The notes under the pieces: model-generated
Told to the model about the DNA's origin: nothing
Database searches by the model: none
Seen by the model: the letters and a program-made list of their open reading frames with translations, nothing else
DNA from: Winogradskyella sp. PG-2
GTDB lineage: Bacteria > Bacteroidota > Bacteroidia > Flavobacteriales > Flavobacteriaceae
Reading direction: 5' to 3'
Assembly (NCBI RefSeq): GCF_000828715.1
Contig: NZ_AP014583.1
Location: forward strand, 604,501 to 668,500
DNA length: 64,000 nucleotides
In this document: piece by piece, positions 35,774 to 46,340 of the stretch
Layout of the letters: each line of letters opens with the position of its first letter
How positions within the stretch are numbered: position 1 is the first letter of the stretch
Made by a program: the position numbers and the translations under genes

Positions 35774-36673
35774 TTGAACTTAGAAGAAAAGCACATATTT
35801 TCAAAGCTAAAACTAGCCATAACGCAAAAGTTATTGGAAAGTAATAGTGCACCTCAAACTATTGAGGATTGGAAAGGAGACGATATTATTGCTTTTCAAG
35901 AAGACTTGTTCAGTAATGTAAAAGGCCGTGTAAGTGAAAAATGGTTTTACACCTACATAAAACATGAAGCTGAAAAATTACCACGCATAGACATACTTAA
36001 TCTATTAAGCAAATATGTAGGCTATCAAAACTGGACAGCTTTTAAAGCTGAATATACAATTGAAAACAAAACACATAAATCTAAAAAATCAAATAAAAAT
36101 CTGATATGGCTTATAGTTATAGCACCTTGTATTTTATTGGCGTTTTCTATGCTAAACTCTAAGAATGATTATCAATTCTGTTTTTACGACTCTATAAAAA
36201 ATGAGCCTATTGGCAGCGTTATTTTAAATATAAAGATTTTAAAAGATGGGCAATCTCCAATACATAAAACAACAGACTCTTTAGGCTGCTTTAATTATGT
36301 AACAAAAGACAAAGAATTGAAGTTTATAGTAGAATCCCCTTATTATAAAACAGATACAATTGTAAGACAATTTAATTCTGAGAAAAATAAAATTGTAAAG
36401 TTAGTAGCAGACGATTATGCATTAATGCTCAATTATTATACAAACAAGAATATTAGTGAATGGAAAACACATAGAGAAAAACTGAATACAATTTTTAATG
36501 ATAATGCAGAAATCTATCAGTTATTTAAAAATAGTAATACCATTGAATTGTATACTAAAAGAGAGTTTATTCAGAAATTAACTATACCTACTCGGAGTTT
36601 AAGAGGTATGGAAATTTTGGATAAAACTATTGTTGATGGTAAAATTGTAAAACTAAAATTTATAATTCATTAA
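35774..36673 (+). CDS. single-pass membrane protein with N-terminal helical and C-terminal regulatory-like domain
   Basis: A 299-residue protein starting at a TTG codon; an in-frame TAA lies five codons upstream and no ATG is available. Residues 1-95 form a helical domain (WKGDDIIAFQEDLF ... KWFYTYIKHEAEKLPRIDILNLLSKYVGY) of a type seen before membrane anchors in Bacteroidota. A helix at about 110-128 (LIWLIVIAPCILLAFSML) crosses the membrane. The rest begins like a carboxypeptidase-regulatory beta fold (NEPIGSVILNIKILKDG). Function is unknown. One nt separates it from the next gene. Confidence 0.7.
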   Translation: MNLEEKHIFSKLKLAITQKLLESNSAPQTIEDWKGDDIIAFQEDLFSNVKGRVSEKWFYTYIKHEAEKLPRIDILNLLSKYVGYQNWTAFKAEYTIENKTHKSKKSNKNLIWLIVIAPCILLAFSMLNSKNDYQFCFYDSIKNEPIGSVILNIKILKDGQSPIHKTTDSLGCFNYVTKDKELKFIVESPYYKTDTIVRQFNSEKNKIVKLVADDYALMLNYYTNKNISEWKTHREKLNTIFNDNAEIYQLFKNSNTIELYTKREFIQKLTIPTRSLRGMEILDKTIVDGKIVKLKFIIH

Positions 36674-36674
36674 C

Positions 36675-37184
36675 ATGAATTTAAAGGTAAAACATATCAT
36701 ACTTATACTTGCTAGTATTTTACTTTCAGCTTGTGCTATGGAAAATAGAAGTGTAAAAAGCTCAGAAGAAGCTTATGAAGTGGCAACTGAAGAGCTAGAC
36801 GCAGAAGATATAGATGATTACGAAATTGCACCTTCTTTCAATGCGCCATTAGTTAGTCAAAAACTACAAGATTTCTATGATCTATTAGCTTTACAAAATC
36901 AGCATCCAGAATTTACAAATGAGGTTGTTAAACAATTAAAAAGTTACACAAACGATAACATTAATAGTTTTAAAGTTAATGAAGCAATTATCATAAATAA
37001 CATAAAACAATTGGGTGAAATGATTAGAGTTAATGATAGTACTCAGAAAATAAAACTTGAATATTCTAAGATGGTAAATAATTTAATAACTGTGGATACT
37101 ATCTATGCTATTCTCACTACCAAAGCTATAATGATCGATAATGAAACATTAGTCTCTAATAAAGTACATTTTTCTAAAGATTAA
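36675..37184 (+). CDS. hypothetical lipoprotein
   Basis: A 169-residue protein with a lipoprotein signal to Cys20 (ILASILLSAC), then an acidic linker rich in E and D (EEAYEVATEELDAEDIDDYE). The predicted helical rest begins at SQKLQDFYDLLALQNQHPEF. No family is recognised. The acidic stretch resembles the ATDDEVM-EHNTEEYD stretch near the N-terminus of the neighbouring vWA lipoprotein, and the two may have common ancestry or binding partners. It follows the single-pass membrane gene by 1 nt and ends 8 nt before the convergent large gene. Confidence 0.72.
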   Translation: MNLKVKHIILILASILLSACAMENRSVKSSEEAYEVATEELDAEDIDDYEIAPSFNAPLVSQKLQDFYDLLALQNQHPEFTNEVVKQLKSYTNDNINSFKVNEAIIINNIKQLGEMIRVNDSTQKIKLEYSKMVNNLITVDTIYAILTTKAIMIDNETLVSNKVHFSKD

Positions 37185-37192
37185 CTCCTAAA

Positions 37193-40100
37193 TTAATCCT
37201 TAACAACAATCATTGCTGAAGTACTATTAACTCTTATTATATATAAACCTGCAGCAGTAGTCTCTAACTTTATTAAAGTTGTCTGACTTAGCTCATTATA
37301 GCTTCTGCTATTTATAGCAATCTTTCTGCCTCTTATATCAAAAACTTCTATAGTTTCATTTAAACTTGTGTTGGTAATAAAGAGCTCTCTGTTAGTTGTT
37401 GGATTAGGATAAATCATACTTTTTTCATCTTCATCGTCAACGCCTAATTCTTCAAGTTCAAAATACGGTACAGCAAAACTAAAAGTATCTTCTGCTACTA
37501 CCTGTCCTATAAAACGACCAGGAATATCATCAGCTGGTGGATGAATTCCGCCCCAAATTCGACTTAAACTCGTCTGATCTGAAGCATCTCTGTAGGTTGC
37601 CCATTGAAGCACAATATCCTCTGAAGGTCCTTCCTCAAAGACTAAAAATTCATTCTTTTTAGCTACAAACTCACCTAATCCACCAGGAAAGAATTCACTT
37701 CCTGTCATCATGGTCATTAACTCCGCTGCCGCTCTAGAATAAGTTGAATGGCCAGACACATAACCTGCAAAAGGAGGAGTTACAAAGGTTGGCCTCTGAT
37801 AAGGATACCAATTTTCTGCCAGTATCCAACCAACACCTGCCTGATCTGTTTCAGTATCAGATATAAAATCATGACCTTTCCATGTATATAATTTTATCTT
37901 TCCTACATGCTGATTCACAAAACCTGCTAATGGATCTCCTATTTCTACTACTTCTATATAATCTTCAATTAATGGGATACCTGAAATATCATAATTATCT
38001 AAAGACATATCTGTACTCTGACCACGCTCTGCCATAGATCTAATCGCAGAAATTGGTCTAATATAATCATACCATCCTTTTACACTCCAAGCTGATATTG
38101 CAGAATCATGCATACCACCTCCCATTATAAAATAAGACTTAACATCCCATTCTAACGACTCTAATATATCACCTTCACCTTGAAACCGTTTTTCAAATTC
38201 TGGATGATCACTAACATAATTCAATAAAGTAAACCAATGACCTGGTGGTGTTTCGGAATCTGGTCCATCAGCCCAGAACTCTGCTAACACGCGACCATAA
38301 TCGCCTCTTGCAACCAGATTAGTTTCATAAGGGTTTTCAGTTACTGGATTCATTGTATGTCCATTACTATTAGCTCCACCTTCAAAAAAGTCATAGAAGT
38401 TTGGATAGTCTGCATAGTTTGTTGGAAATGTACTTATATCTACATTACCTATGGCATTAGGAGAGATATCTATCAAAACACCATCACTTGGATCTAAATG
38501 CGATTGCCAAACAGACACCATTGAAAACCCCCATTTATAGGCATCACTATCAGTATTATTTTCTGTTAAACTTATATAAGGTGGATCTGAGGGATCATGA
38601 AATACATGAAAATCGTTTCCATCTCTCTGATAAGTCACTTTATCTTCTTCTTTTAGTGCAAACGAATACACATTTCCCCATTCTGGACTCAAAAACGGAG
38701 GTGTGTCGGCATCGACAATTGTTCCTCCTTGATCTATAAAAATATCTAAAGCTAGTGGCTGCCAACGATTCGGATCATTAATCGGTGGATTAACACCTGC
38801 ATTAGCATCTAGCGCATAAGGTAAATTAACAGGTTCGTAATAAGCGTTATCATATCCTGTAGCTTCACGAGAACCATCTTGTAGCCCATAATCAATAAGT
38901 GTTTGGGCAATATAATTCCCTAAAGCGGCTGCGTTACCAAATTCATATAATAATGATGTATAAGTGGTTTCGTAGCCTAATTTATACATCAACAAATCAA
39001 ATCTTGCTTGTGTTGCATCAACACCTGGGGAATTTTGAAAACGATGTGATAACAATCTGTACATTCCATAACTTATGGATCGTTTTAATGATTCTTCTTC
39101 ACTCTCTATAAGCACAAAATCTTCAAGCTCGCTAGTAAAACCATTTACGGTATTCCCTATGAGGTATGGTCTAGCATTGTCATCATAGATGGCCCATATA
39201 TCATACATGACTACACTAGAATGAAACAAATTTCTAGCATGTACAGTTGGTCTTGCAAAATCATTTCGGATAGCATCTAATAAGGCCTCATTCCATAATC
39301 TAGCAATAGAAATATCTTCAGGCAAATTATCTGTACCCAATTCTACATCTATTGACGCTTGCAAACTTGAACACAGATCATCAGATTCAGTCACTGATAC
39401 ACTACCAGATTCTTCTATTTCCCATTTTACAGTAATGGTATTAGAGCCTTGACCACTTAAAATTTCACCACCAGAAACTTGCCAAGCTGCAATTGAACCT
39501 GAAGAAATATTATAAGAATAAGTTTCTGTTCTTAAAAATGAAGACATTGTATTACCAACAATAGACTGTGCTTCCAAATAAGTACAAGAGCCATCATCTA
39601 AGGTTGCATCTGGATTGTAACTACAAGATATAGGATCTGTACAACCATATATTTTTTGACTTGGAGCGATTTCTAATACTTCAAAACCTTGTCCTTCTGT
39701 GGCTTTAATTGTGATATCTACATCTAAATTATTAAAGGTTTCTACCAGGCCCATTGGCCACCTTATTTCTAGGCTTATTATTTCAGTCTCATTATTTAGT
39801 CCAAAATGAACAGATTGTAAGCTCTGACTTAAAAATTCCTTACCACTATAATAGCGTTTAAAAGTTTTGGTTGGTGTTGTTAATGTAACTATTGTACCTA
39901 TGGCATCTCGGTTAGATGTAGTACCTTCTAAATCTAATTTAAACCAATGCAAAGTACTCTCAGCATCGTCAAAATTTAGTAGTTTATTTTCATAAAAAAA
40001 TGAACTTCTATCATTATTGGTAACTAATAAATCAAGATCTCCATCATTATCATAATCAAAATCTAAAGCTGTCACACTAATAGCCTCTTCATTAAGTCCG

Positions 40101-41239
40101 AGTTCTGCAGATGCATCTTCAAATGTATCTTGACCTTGTTCAATTAAGTTTCTATAATAGTAATTAGGTTCTGGGCCTCTTTGCTCAAAATCATAACCAT
40201 TAACTATAAAAAGATCTTCATCACCATCTAAATCAAAATCTGAAAACAAAGTTCCCCATGACCAGCCTGTATTATCGACATTTTTTTCAATAGATAAATC
40301 TGTAAATGTATTGTCACCATTGTTAGTTAGCAATATATTTTTGTCTATTGCGGTAACAAAAAAATCGAAGAAACCATCATTATTATAATCACCAACTGTA
40401 ATGCCCATGTCATCAAACATAGTATCCACTCCATAAGTTTCTGCTTGATCTGTAAATGAGTTACCTAAATTATTTATGTACAAATTATTGGGGTCATCAA
40501 GGTCATTAGAGACATACAAATCCATAAACCCATCTTCATTAAAATCAAAAGGCATAGACATATAACTAAAGAAGTTATCACTTCCTTCTATTCCTGTAGT
40601 TGTGGTAACATTTGTAAACGTAGAATTTCCTTCATTTCTATATAGTTGATTAGTGCCGCATTCATCCCAATCACTTATATAAATATCCAACAAACTATCG
40701 TTATTATAATCAAACCAAGTAGCGCCAGTATTACGGCATTCATTAATACCATCGAAACCGGAAAATTCTGTGACATCAGCGAATGTTCCATTTCCCAAAT
40801 TACGCCATAATTGTACTTTAAACGAATAGGTTAAAAACAAATCCGGAAATCCATCATTATTATAATCCCCCCAAGATGCTGCACTTTTATTTCCGTTTAA
40901 ACCTAAGTAAATATCACCAGCTTCATCATCACTTAAAAAGTTATTTAAACCGGCTTGTTCAGTAACATCAGTAAAAGAACCATCATTATTGTTTCTAAAT
41001 AATTTACTAAGCGTTTTTGGGCTATTTGGATCATCATTAGATTTTGCAACCACAAAAATATCTAGATCATTATCGCCATCGTAGTCTGCAACTGCTGCTC
41101 CATTATTCTCTTCTAATATTCCAAGTCCGACGACAGATTCTACATGTTCAAAAGTTTGACTATGTATTGCATCATTAAAACATAGTAATAAGGTAATGGC
41201 TAAAAGGAAAGATTTACAATATTGTAATTCTTTAATCAT
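37193..41239 (-). CDS. secreted FG-GAP / UnbV / vanadium haloperoxidase-like fusion with T9SS tag
   Basis: A 1348-residue protein with signal peptide 1-28. It then has seven FG-GAP/VCBS blades with Ca-type DxDxDxD loops (DYDGDNDLDIF, DYNNDGFPDLF, DYNNDSLLDIY, DFNEDGFMDLY, DYNNDGFFDFF, DFDLDGDEDLF, DYDNDGDLDLL), an ASPIC/UnbV domain (about 460-530) and a Cys-rich CTDPISCSYNPDATLDDGSC linker. A vanadium-haloperoxidase/PAP2 domain follows at about 660-1260. Its full signature is present: K-x6-RP (nt 38054-38080), SGHS (37745-37759) and SR-x5-H-x3-D (37529-37564). The end is a T9SS sorting domain (IYPNPTTNRELFITN). It could halogenate extracellular substrates or remove phosphate. Confidence 0.88.
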   Translation of the reverse strand: MIKELQYCKSFLLAITLLLCFNDAIHSQTFEHVESVVGLGILEENNGAAVADYDGDNDLDIFVVAKSNDDPNSPKTLSKLFRNNNDGSFTDVTEQAGLNNFLSDDEAGDIYLGLNGNKSAASWGDYNNDGFPDLFLTYSFKVQLWRNLGNGTFADVTEFSGFDGINECRNTGATWFDYNNDSLLDIYISDWDECGTNQLYRNEGNSTFTNVTTTTGIEGSDNFFSYMSMPFDFNEDGFMDLYVSNDLDDPNNLYINNLGNSFTDQAETYGVDTMFDDMGITVGDYNNDGFFDFFVTAIDKNILLTNNGDNTFTDLSIEKNVDNTGWSWGTLFSDFDLDGDEDLFIVNGYDFEQRGPEPNYYYRNLIEQGQDTFEDASAELGLNEEAISVTALDFDYDNDGDLDLLVTNNDRSSFFYENKLLNFDDAESTLHWFKLDLEGTTSNRDAIGTIVTLTTPTKTFKRYYSGKEFLSQSLQSVHFGLNNETEIISLEIRWPMGLVETFNNLDVDITIKATEGQGFEVLEIAPSQKIYGCTDPISCSYNPDATLDDGSCTYLEAQSIVGNTMSSFLRTETYSYNISSGSIAAWQVSGGEILSGQGSNTITVKWEIEESGSVSVTESDDLCSSLQASIDVELGTDNLPEDISIARLWNEALLDAIRNDFARPTVHARNLFHSSVVMYDIWAIYDDNARPYLIGNTVNGFTSELEDFVLIESEEESLKRSISYGMYRLLSHRFQNSPGVDATQARFDLLMYKLGYETTYTSLLYEFGNAAALGNYIAQTLIDYGLQDGSREATGYDNAYYEPVNLPYALDANAGVNPPINDPNRWQPLALDIFIDQGGTIVDADTPPFLSPEWGNVYSFALKEEDKVTYQRDGNDFHVFHDPSDPPYISLTENNTDSDAYKWGFSMVSVWQSHLDPSDGVLIDISPNAIGNVDISTFPTNYADYPNFYDFFEGGANSNGHTMNPVTENPYETNLVARGDYGRVLAEFWADGPDSETPPGHWFTLLNYVSDHPEFEKRFQGEGDILESLEWDVKSYFIMGGGMHDSAISAWSVKGWYDYIRPISAIRSMAERGQSTDMSLDNYDISGIPLIEDYIEVVEIGDPLAGFVNQHVGKIKLYTWKGHDFISDTETDQAGVGWILAENWYPYQRPTFVTPPFAGYVSGHSTYSRAAAELMTMMTGSEFFPGGLGEFVAKKNEFLVFEEGPSEDIVLQWATYRDASDQTSLSRIWGGIHPPADDIPGRFIGQVVAEDTFSFAVPYFELEELGVDDEDEKSMIYPNPTTNRELFITNTSLNETIEVFDIRGRKIAINSRSYNELSQTTLIKLETTAAGLYIIRVNSTSAMIVVKD

Positions 41240-41277
41240 AAATCATTTTTTTATAAATATAAAAAATCGAACTAACA

Positions 41278-41913
41278 TTATAAGAGCTTTGGTAAGTTTA
41301 TCATGCTATCAAAAGTACTCGTCGCATTTTGTTTTAACTCATCGCGATAATCATGAGCTGTAAAACCACATACATCAAAACCGCCAGCAATTGCTGCATT
41401 AACTCCAATAGGACTATCTTCAATAACCACACAATCTTTAGGCTGAAAACCCATAGTTTCTGCTGCCCATAAAAAAACTGCTGGATCTGGTTTCCATTTT
41501 TGAATAGCATAACAACTAAAGATGTTAGATTCAAAATAAGACAATAAACCTGTTAGCTCTAAATTAAGTTTTATTTTGTTTTCTGGACCACTTGAAGCTA
41601 CACAGAATGGTATGCTTAAATTTTTGATCACATCAAGAATTCCTTCAACAGGCTGGATCTCTTTTTTGAATTTCACAAACGAACGTTCTCGATATTCCTC
41701 TTGAAAACTTGAAGGTATATCTCCGTTAATCAATTGGTCAATTTGTGAAATACAATTTTCCAGTGAATTACCTTTGAAGTGCTGGTATGCATAGTCTAAG
41801 TCAATATTTGCACCTAGCTCATTGGTCATATCAACCATAACTTGATTACTTAGTGGTTCGCTATCCACTAAAACACCATCGCAATCAAAAATAACACACT
41901 TGTATTTTGACAT
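41278..41913 (-). CDS. HAD-family phosphatase (beta-PGM-like)
   Basis: This 211-residue HAD hydrolase has motif I IFDCDGVLVDSEPL (nucleophile Asp10, acid Asp12), motif II FCVASSGPENK, a Lys in QKWKPDP and motif IV VVIEDSPIGVNAA. The cap domain type (C1, helical) and the sequence around DSEPL resemble beta-phosphoglucomutase/GPH-like phosphatases. Its substrate is probably a phosphorylated sugar or similar metabolite. It lies 1 nt after the SDR gene on the same transcript. Confidence 0.9.
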   Translation of the reverse strand: MSKYKCVIFDCDGVLVDSEPLSNQVMVDMTNELGANIDLDYAYQHFKGNSLENCISQIDQLINGDIPSSFQEEYRERSFVKFKKEIQPVEGILDVIKNLSIPFCVASSGPENKIKLNLELTGLLSYFESNIFSCYAIQKWKPDPAVFLWAAETMGFQPKDCVVIEDSPIGVNAAIAGGFDVCGFTAHDYRDELKQNATSTFDSMINLPKLL

Positions 41914-41914
41914 T

Positions 41915-42601
41915 TTATGGAGTGGAGTTTGAAACTTGTAATACTTTACCGTTATAATATTTATTTCCAGTCAATGCAAAATCATTGATATATGATGCCA
42001 TTTCTAGAGCCGTAGTTGGAGCCTCATAATCTGGAAATGCTTCTTTGAGCATTTCTGTCTGTACAGCACCTAAGGCTAATATATTAAATTGTGGACCTGA
42101 TTCCTTATACTCTTCAGCTAACAACTCAGTTAGTGTAATAACTGCCCCTTTACTAGAACTGTAAGCCGATAATCCAGGGAATTTCATACTTCCTTGAATA
42201 CCTCCCATACTACTTATTGTAATTACATGACTATTAGATTTCATGAATGGTAAAACAGTTCGTGTCATTTCAGAAACACCAAAAACATTAGTTTGATAAA
42301 CATGTTGAAAATCTTCAAATGTTGTTTCAGAGAATGGCTTATTTAATAAAGTACCTGCATTGTTTATCAGAATATCTACGTCTTTCCATTCTTCTTCAAT
42401 AAAACTTTCAACCTTTTTATAGTCTTCTTGACTACATAAATCAAAAGCTAAGGAGGTGATGTTTTCAAAATGTAAGTTGTTTACAGGTTGTGCATTTCGT
42501 GATAATGCTAATACATTATGGCCTTGATTTGCAAACAAATGTACCAATTCAAAACCTATACCTCTACTCGTTCCTGTAATTATTATGTTCTTACTCATCA
42601 T
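41915..42601 (-). CDS. short-chain dehydrogenase/reductase
   Basis: A 228-residue classical SDR with the nucleotide motif IIITGTSRGIGFELV (residues 6-20), NNAG at about 80-83, catalytic Ser in TISSMGG and Y-x3-K (AYSSSKGAVI). The substrate is unknown. It starts inside the last codons of the M28 peptidase gene (overlap 8 or 11 nt depending on which Met of MMSK is used) and ends next to the HAD gene. These three genes form one leftward operon. Confidence 0.92.
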   Translation of the reverse strand: MMSKNIIITGTSRGIGFELVHLFANQGHNVLALSRNAQPVNNLHFENITSLAFDLCSQEDYKKVESFIEEEWKDVDILINNAGTLLNKPFSETTFEDFQHVYQTNVFGVSEMTRTVLPFMKSNSHVITISSMGGIQGSMKFPGLSAYSSSKGAVITLTELLAEEYKESGPQFNILALGAVQTEMLKEAFPDYEAPTTALEMASYINDFALTGNKYYNGKVLQVSNSTP

Positions 42602-43649
42602 TTAAGACCACTTCTTTTGTTGGTGCATTCATCATACCTTCTAAAGCTGGGATCATCTTATTCATAAAGCTTACCATATGTTCATAATCCATTTTATCTG
42701 CTTCATCGTCTACATGATGGTAATAGTCAAAATTTGTGAAATCGAAAGTAGAAATAGCATGAGCTGGTATGTTTAACTCCTTAAAAAAAGGAAAGTTATC
42801 TGACCTCATAAATAAATTAAACTCTTTTGCTTTTGGAAAGAAACCAACAACTTCCTCCCCTCCATATTTATTTAAAGTTTCTGCAAAATTTGAACGTTCA
42901 TAACCGCTCATATAAGCCATTGACTTATCTTCAGCTCTTGGCACTCCAATCATTTCAAAATTAATCATGGTATAAGCATTTATCCCTTCTTTACTTAAAC
43001 GCTCAGCTAAATGGCCAGAACCTTTCAATCCCATTTCTTCCGCTGAATATAATGTTATAAGAATACTACGCTTATTAGTTTTTGACTTTGCAAAATACTT
43101 ACCAAACTCCATTGCGGCTATAGTACCGGAAGCATCGTCATTTGCACCATTTGCAATTTTGTCTCCATTAACTTCTTTACCTAATCCTATATGGTCGTAA
43201 TGACCTCCGAGAATAATAAATTCATTTTTTAATTTAGGATCATTTCCTTCTATAAGTCCAATAATATTAAATCCCTTTATGACTGCATCTGGTGTAGCGC
43301 TTCTTGAGTTTTTAAATTCAAAATCATCTCTGTAGGAGTCAAAATATTGCTTAATATTATTTGCTTTAAAATAGCTCTCAATAAACACTGCTGCTTTTTC
43401 TATACCTTCACTACCTGTAGCTCTACCTTGTAATTCATCCGAAGCCAAATACTCCATACTTCTTTTAATATCTGATACAGAAATTGGTCTTACAGGTAAA
43501 GCAGATTCAACATTTGCCTGAGCTGCTTGAACCATTTCAGCCTTACTATCATTTCCTGGTTTACCATCTTTACCATCAGCAGCTTTCTGTTTAACTGCGC
43601 ATGAACTTAACAGCATAATAAAGACTAAAAAAAATATCTTTTTCATCAT
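42591..43649 (-). CDS. M28 family metallopeptidase, lipoprotein
   Basis: This 352-residue peptidase has a lipoprotein signal (MLLSSC, Cys about 17) and a collagen-like short spacer (DGKDGKPGND). Its zinc-ligand segments are GGHYDHIG, NGANDDASGTIA and SAEEMGLKGSGH, in the order expected for M28 aminopeptidases. A further His is in TFDFTNFDYYHHVDDEADK. It probably degrades peptides in the periplasm or at the surface. It is the first gene of the M28-SDR-HAD operon. Confidence 0.93.
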   Translation of the reverse strand: MMKKIFFLVFIMLLSSCAVKQKAADGKDGKPGNDSKAEMVQAAQANVESALPVRPISVSDIKRSMEYLASDELQGRATGSEGIEKAAVFIESYFKANNIKQYFDSYRDDFEFKNSRSATPDAVIKGFNIIGLIEGNDPKLKNEFIILGGHYDHIGLGKEVNGDKIANGANDDASGTIAAMEFGKYFAKSKTNKRSILITLYSAEEMGLKGSGHLAERLSKEGINAYTMINFEMIGVPRAEDKSMAYMSGYERSNFAETLNKYGGEEVVGFFPKAKEFNLFMRSDNFPFFKELNIPAHAISTFDFTNFDYYHHVDDEADKMDYEHMVSFMNKMIPALEGMMNAPTKEVVLNDE

Positions 43650-43842
43650 AAATTTATTTGTGTCTAAAGATAAAGAACTAATACTAGCTTTAAAATTAAT
43701 TATTCTTTAATATACTTTTTCGTTTAAAACACTATCTTTAAAGCAATCAAAGCTCTCCCATAATCTATACAGGTTATTTAATCATAGTTTTCAATGGATT
43801 AATCGCCCTATATGAACTAAGAACTATTAAATTCTAAATCAA

Positions 43843-46261
43843 ATGCTTTTTAAATCAATCAAAACAATCTTAATCCTTTTTATTACCATTCAACTTAATG
43901 CTCAAGATAGCTTTAATGTTTCTGGTTTAATTACTGATATTGATGGTAATAGTATTCCATTTACTAATGTCGTTTTATTGAGATCTACTGATTCTACATT
44001 AGTAAAAGGAACTATAACTCAAGATAACGGTAGATATACAATTGAAAATATTGCTAGCGGTAACTATTTTGTCATGGGTAGTTACGTAGGATTTAAAAAA
44101 AGTTATTCTAAGCTATTTAACTTAAATGCATCTTACACTGTAGAAACTTTAGTTTTAAAGGAAGGAAATCAACTAGATGAGGTTTTAGTTAAGGCACAAA
44201 AGCCTTTGTATCAACAAAAAGTTGATCGTATGGTTATAAATGTAGAAAACAGTATCGTTTCTGCTGGCGGCACAGCATTAGAAGTTTTAGAACGCTCTCC
44301 GGGAATTAATATTAATAGACAAAGCAATAGTATTTCTATAGTTGGCAAGGAAGGCGTTGTTGTAATGATAAACGATAAAATTAGTTACATGCCAACATCT
44401 GGCTTGGTTCAGATGTTAGAAGGAATGAGTGCTGATAATATTGAGTCTATTGAATTAATAACTACTCCACCAGCAAACTTTGATGCAGAAGGAAACGCTG
44501 GTTACATAAATATTGTTCTAAAAAAACGTACTGATCTAGGTCTCAATGGATCTTATTCTGTTGCCTTAGGTTATGGAAAAGGAATAACAAATAATGATAA
44601 TATAAACTTTAACTATCGTAAAAAAAGTATCAATTTTTATGGCAGTTATGGTTTTTCTCTCGACAAGAGAGCTCAGCAATTTAAAACCAGTAGAGAATTT
44701 ACAGAAAGTGAGAATCTATTGACATCTAACACAGTAACGGATAGAGAACCTAGTCAACGCAATCATAATTTAAGATTAGGATTAGATATAAGCACATCAG
44801 AAAAAACTATTATGGGTTTTCTAGTAAATGCTTTTGATAATAGATGGTCTATGGACGCTGTTAACAATAATGTAAATTCTGAAAATGGTAACCCAACATC
44901 ATTTGTTGTACTAGATAATGATGAAATAAATCGATTGAAACATATTGGCCTTAATTATAATGTCAAGCATAATTTTACTGAAGATAAATTCTTAAGCTTT
45001 GATATTGATTATCTGAATTATAATTTTGATAACCCAACGAACTATCGCAATTCTTTTTTTGATGAAAATAACTCATTTACAAATAGCGAATTACTTAGAA
45101 GTGGAAAAGAAACACCATTAAAAACTTGGGTTAGTAAGATAGACTATAGTAATAGGATAAGCGAAAACTTAAAAATTGAAGCAGGCATTATAAGGTGTAA
45201 AAAATGATTTTGAAAATGATGTATCCGTAGATAACTTTGAAAATAACATTTGGGTTTCTGATCCAACCCTCACAAACAGAAGTGTTTTAGATGAAACCAT
45301 ATATGCTGGTTATGGGTCCATTGAATATGGAATCGATGATAAAACAAGCTTTAAAGCTGGTCTCAGATATGAACATACTGATTCTAAATTAGACACAGAT
45401 ACTCAAGGTACCGTTGTAGATAGAAATTATCGGATTTGGTTTCCTAGTGTTTTTATTAATCGGCAAATTAATGACACATTAAGTGTTAATCTAGCATATT
45501 CTAAACGCATAACAAGACCTACTTTCAACGATTTAGCTCCCTTTGTAATATTCTTTGACCCGAATACTTTTCTGTCTGGTAATGCATCATTACAACCTGC
45601 AATTTCTAATGCTTTTAAAGTTGATGTGAATTATAAATCTTATTTTTTATCATTGCAGTATACAAATGAAGATGCTTCTATAGCTAACTTTCAAAAACGC
45701 ATAGATGAAGCAACAGGAAGGTTGATTTTTGAAGCTGCTAACCTAGACTATACAAGGACTTTTGGTGCAACTCTTGGCTTACCAATTAAACTTTTTGATT
45801 GGTGGAGAACCCAAAATAATTTTACATTCGTTAGGCAAAAAGTTAGGACATTCTATAATGACGAACCTATAGAGCTAAGCTTGGGTAATTTCTCAGCAAA
45901 TAGCACACACTCATTCAAAATATCAGGTAATTTTTCTGCAGAACTTTCTGGTTTTTATAACGGTCCAAGTTTTTTTGGTTCAGCTAAATACAATGAAGTT
46001 TATGGTCTTAACATTGGATTTCAGCAAAACTTTGGTGAAAAATGGGGAACATTAAAATTTTCAATTAATGACTTATTAGACAGTGTTAAATTCACTGGAG
46101 GTACTGACTTACCAGAACAAAACATAAAAACTAATAATACATTCGATTTTTCGAATAGAACCTTTGCAGTAACATATTCTAGAAACTTTGGTAACAGCAA
46201 ACTAAAATCATCTCGTAACCGTGAAACAGGTTCTGAAGAAGAACGACGCAGGGTTAATTAA
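43843..46261 (+). pseudogene. TonB-dependent receptor with CarboxypepD_reg domain, frameshifted
   Basis: The first frame (43843-45207) has a signal peptide, a carboxypeptidase-regulatory-like domain (FNVSGLITDIDGNSIPFTNV), a plug domain (ALEVLERSPGININRQSNS) and early barrel strands, then stops after IEAGIIRCKK. One inserted T just before it explains the stop. In the other frame the sequence reads on as KGVKNDFENDVSVDN through the beta-barrel (LSVNLAYSKRITRPTFNDLAPF) to the final strand FAVTYSRNFG. The rest is intact, with no further lesion seen. It is either a recent mutation or an assembly error. Receptors of this type import nutrients or metals. Confidence 0.85.
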
Positions 46262-46297
46262 AAAAACCTGTTTCAAACTATAATGAAACAGGTTTTT
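46262..46297. terminator. bidirectional terminator between the receptor gene and aceF
   Basis: A perfect 14-bp stem (46262-46275 with 46284-46297), loop 8 nt, has A-rich and T-rich outer ends that suit both strands. It serves the rightward receptor gene and the leftward E2 gene. A second, weaker 9-bp hairpin (46307-46329) lies beside it. Confidence 0.85.
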
Positions 46298-46340
46298 AAT
46301 ATTACGAATTCTGAATCAAGTTCAGAATTTCAATACTGAT

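Noticed and set aside
46307..46329. 9-bp hairpin next to the aceF stop
   Set aside because: It has no T tract on either strand; the adjacent 14-bp stem is the better terminator.
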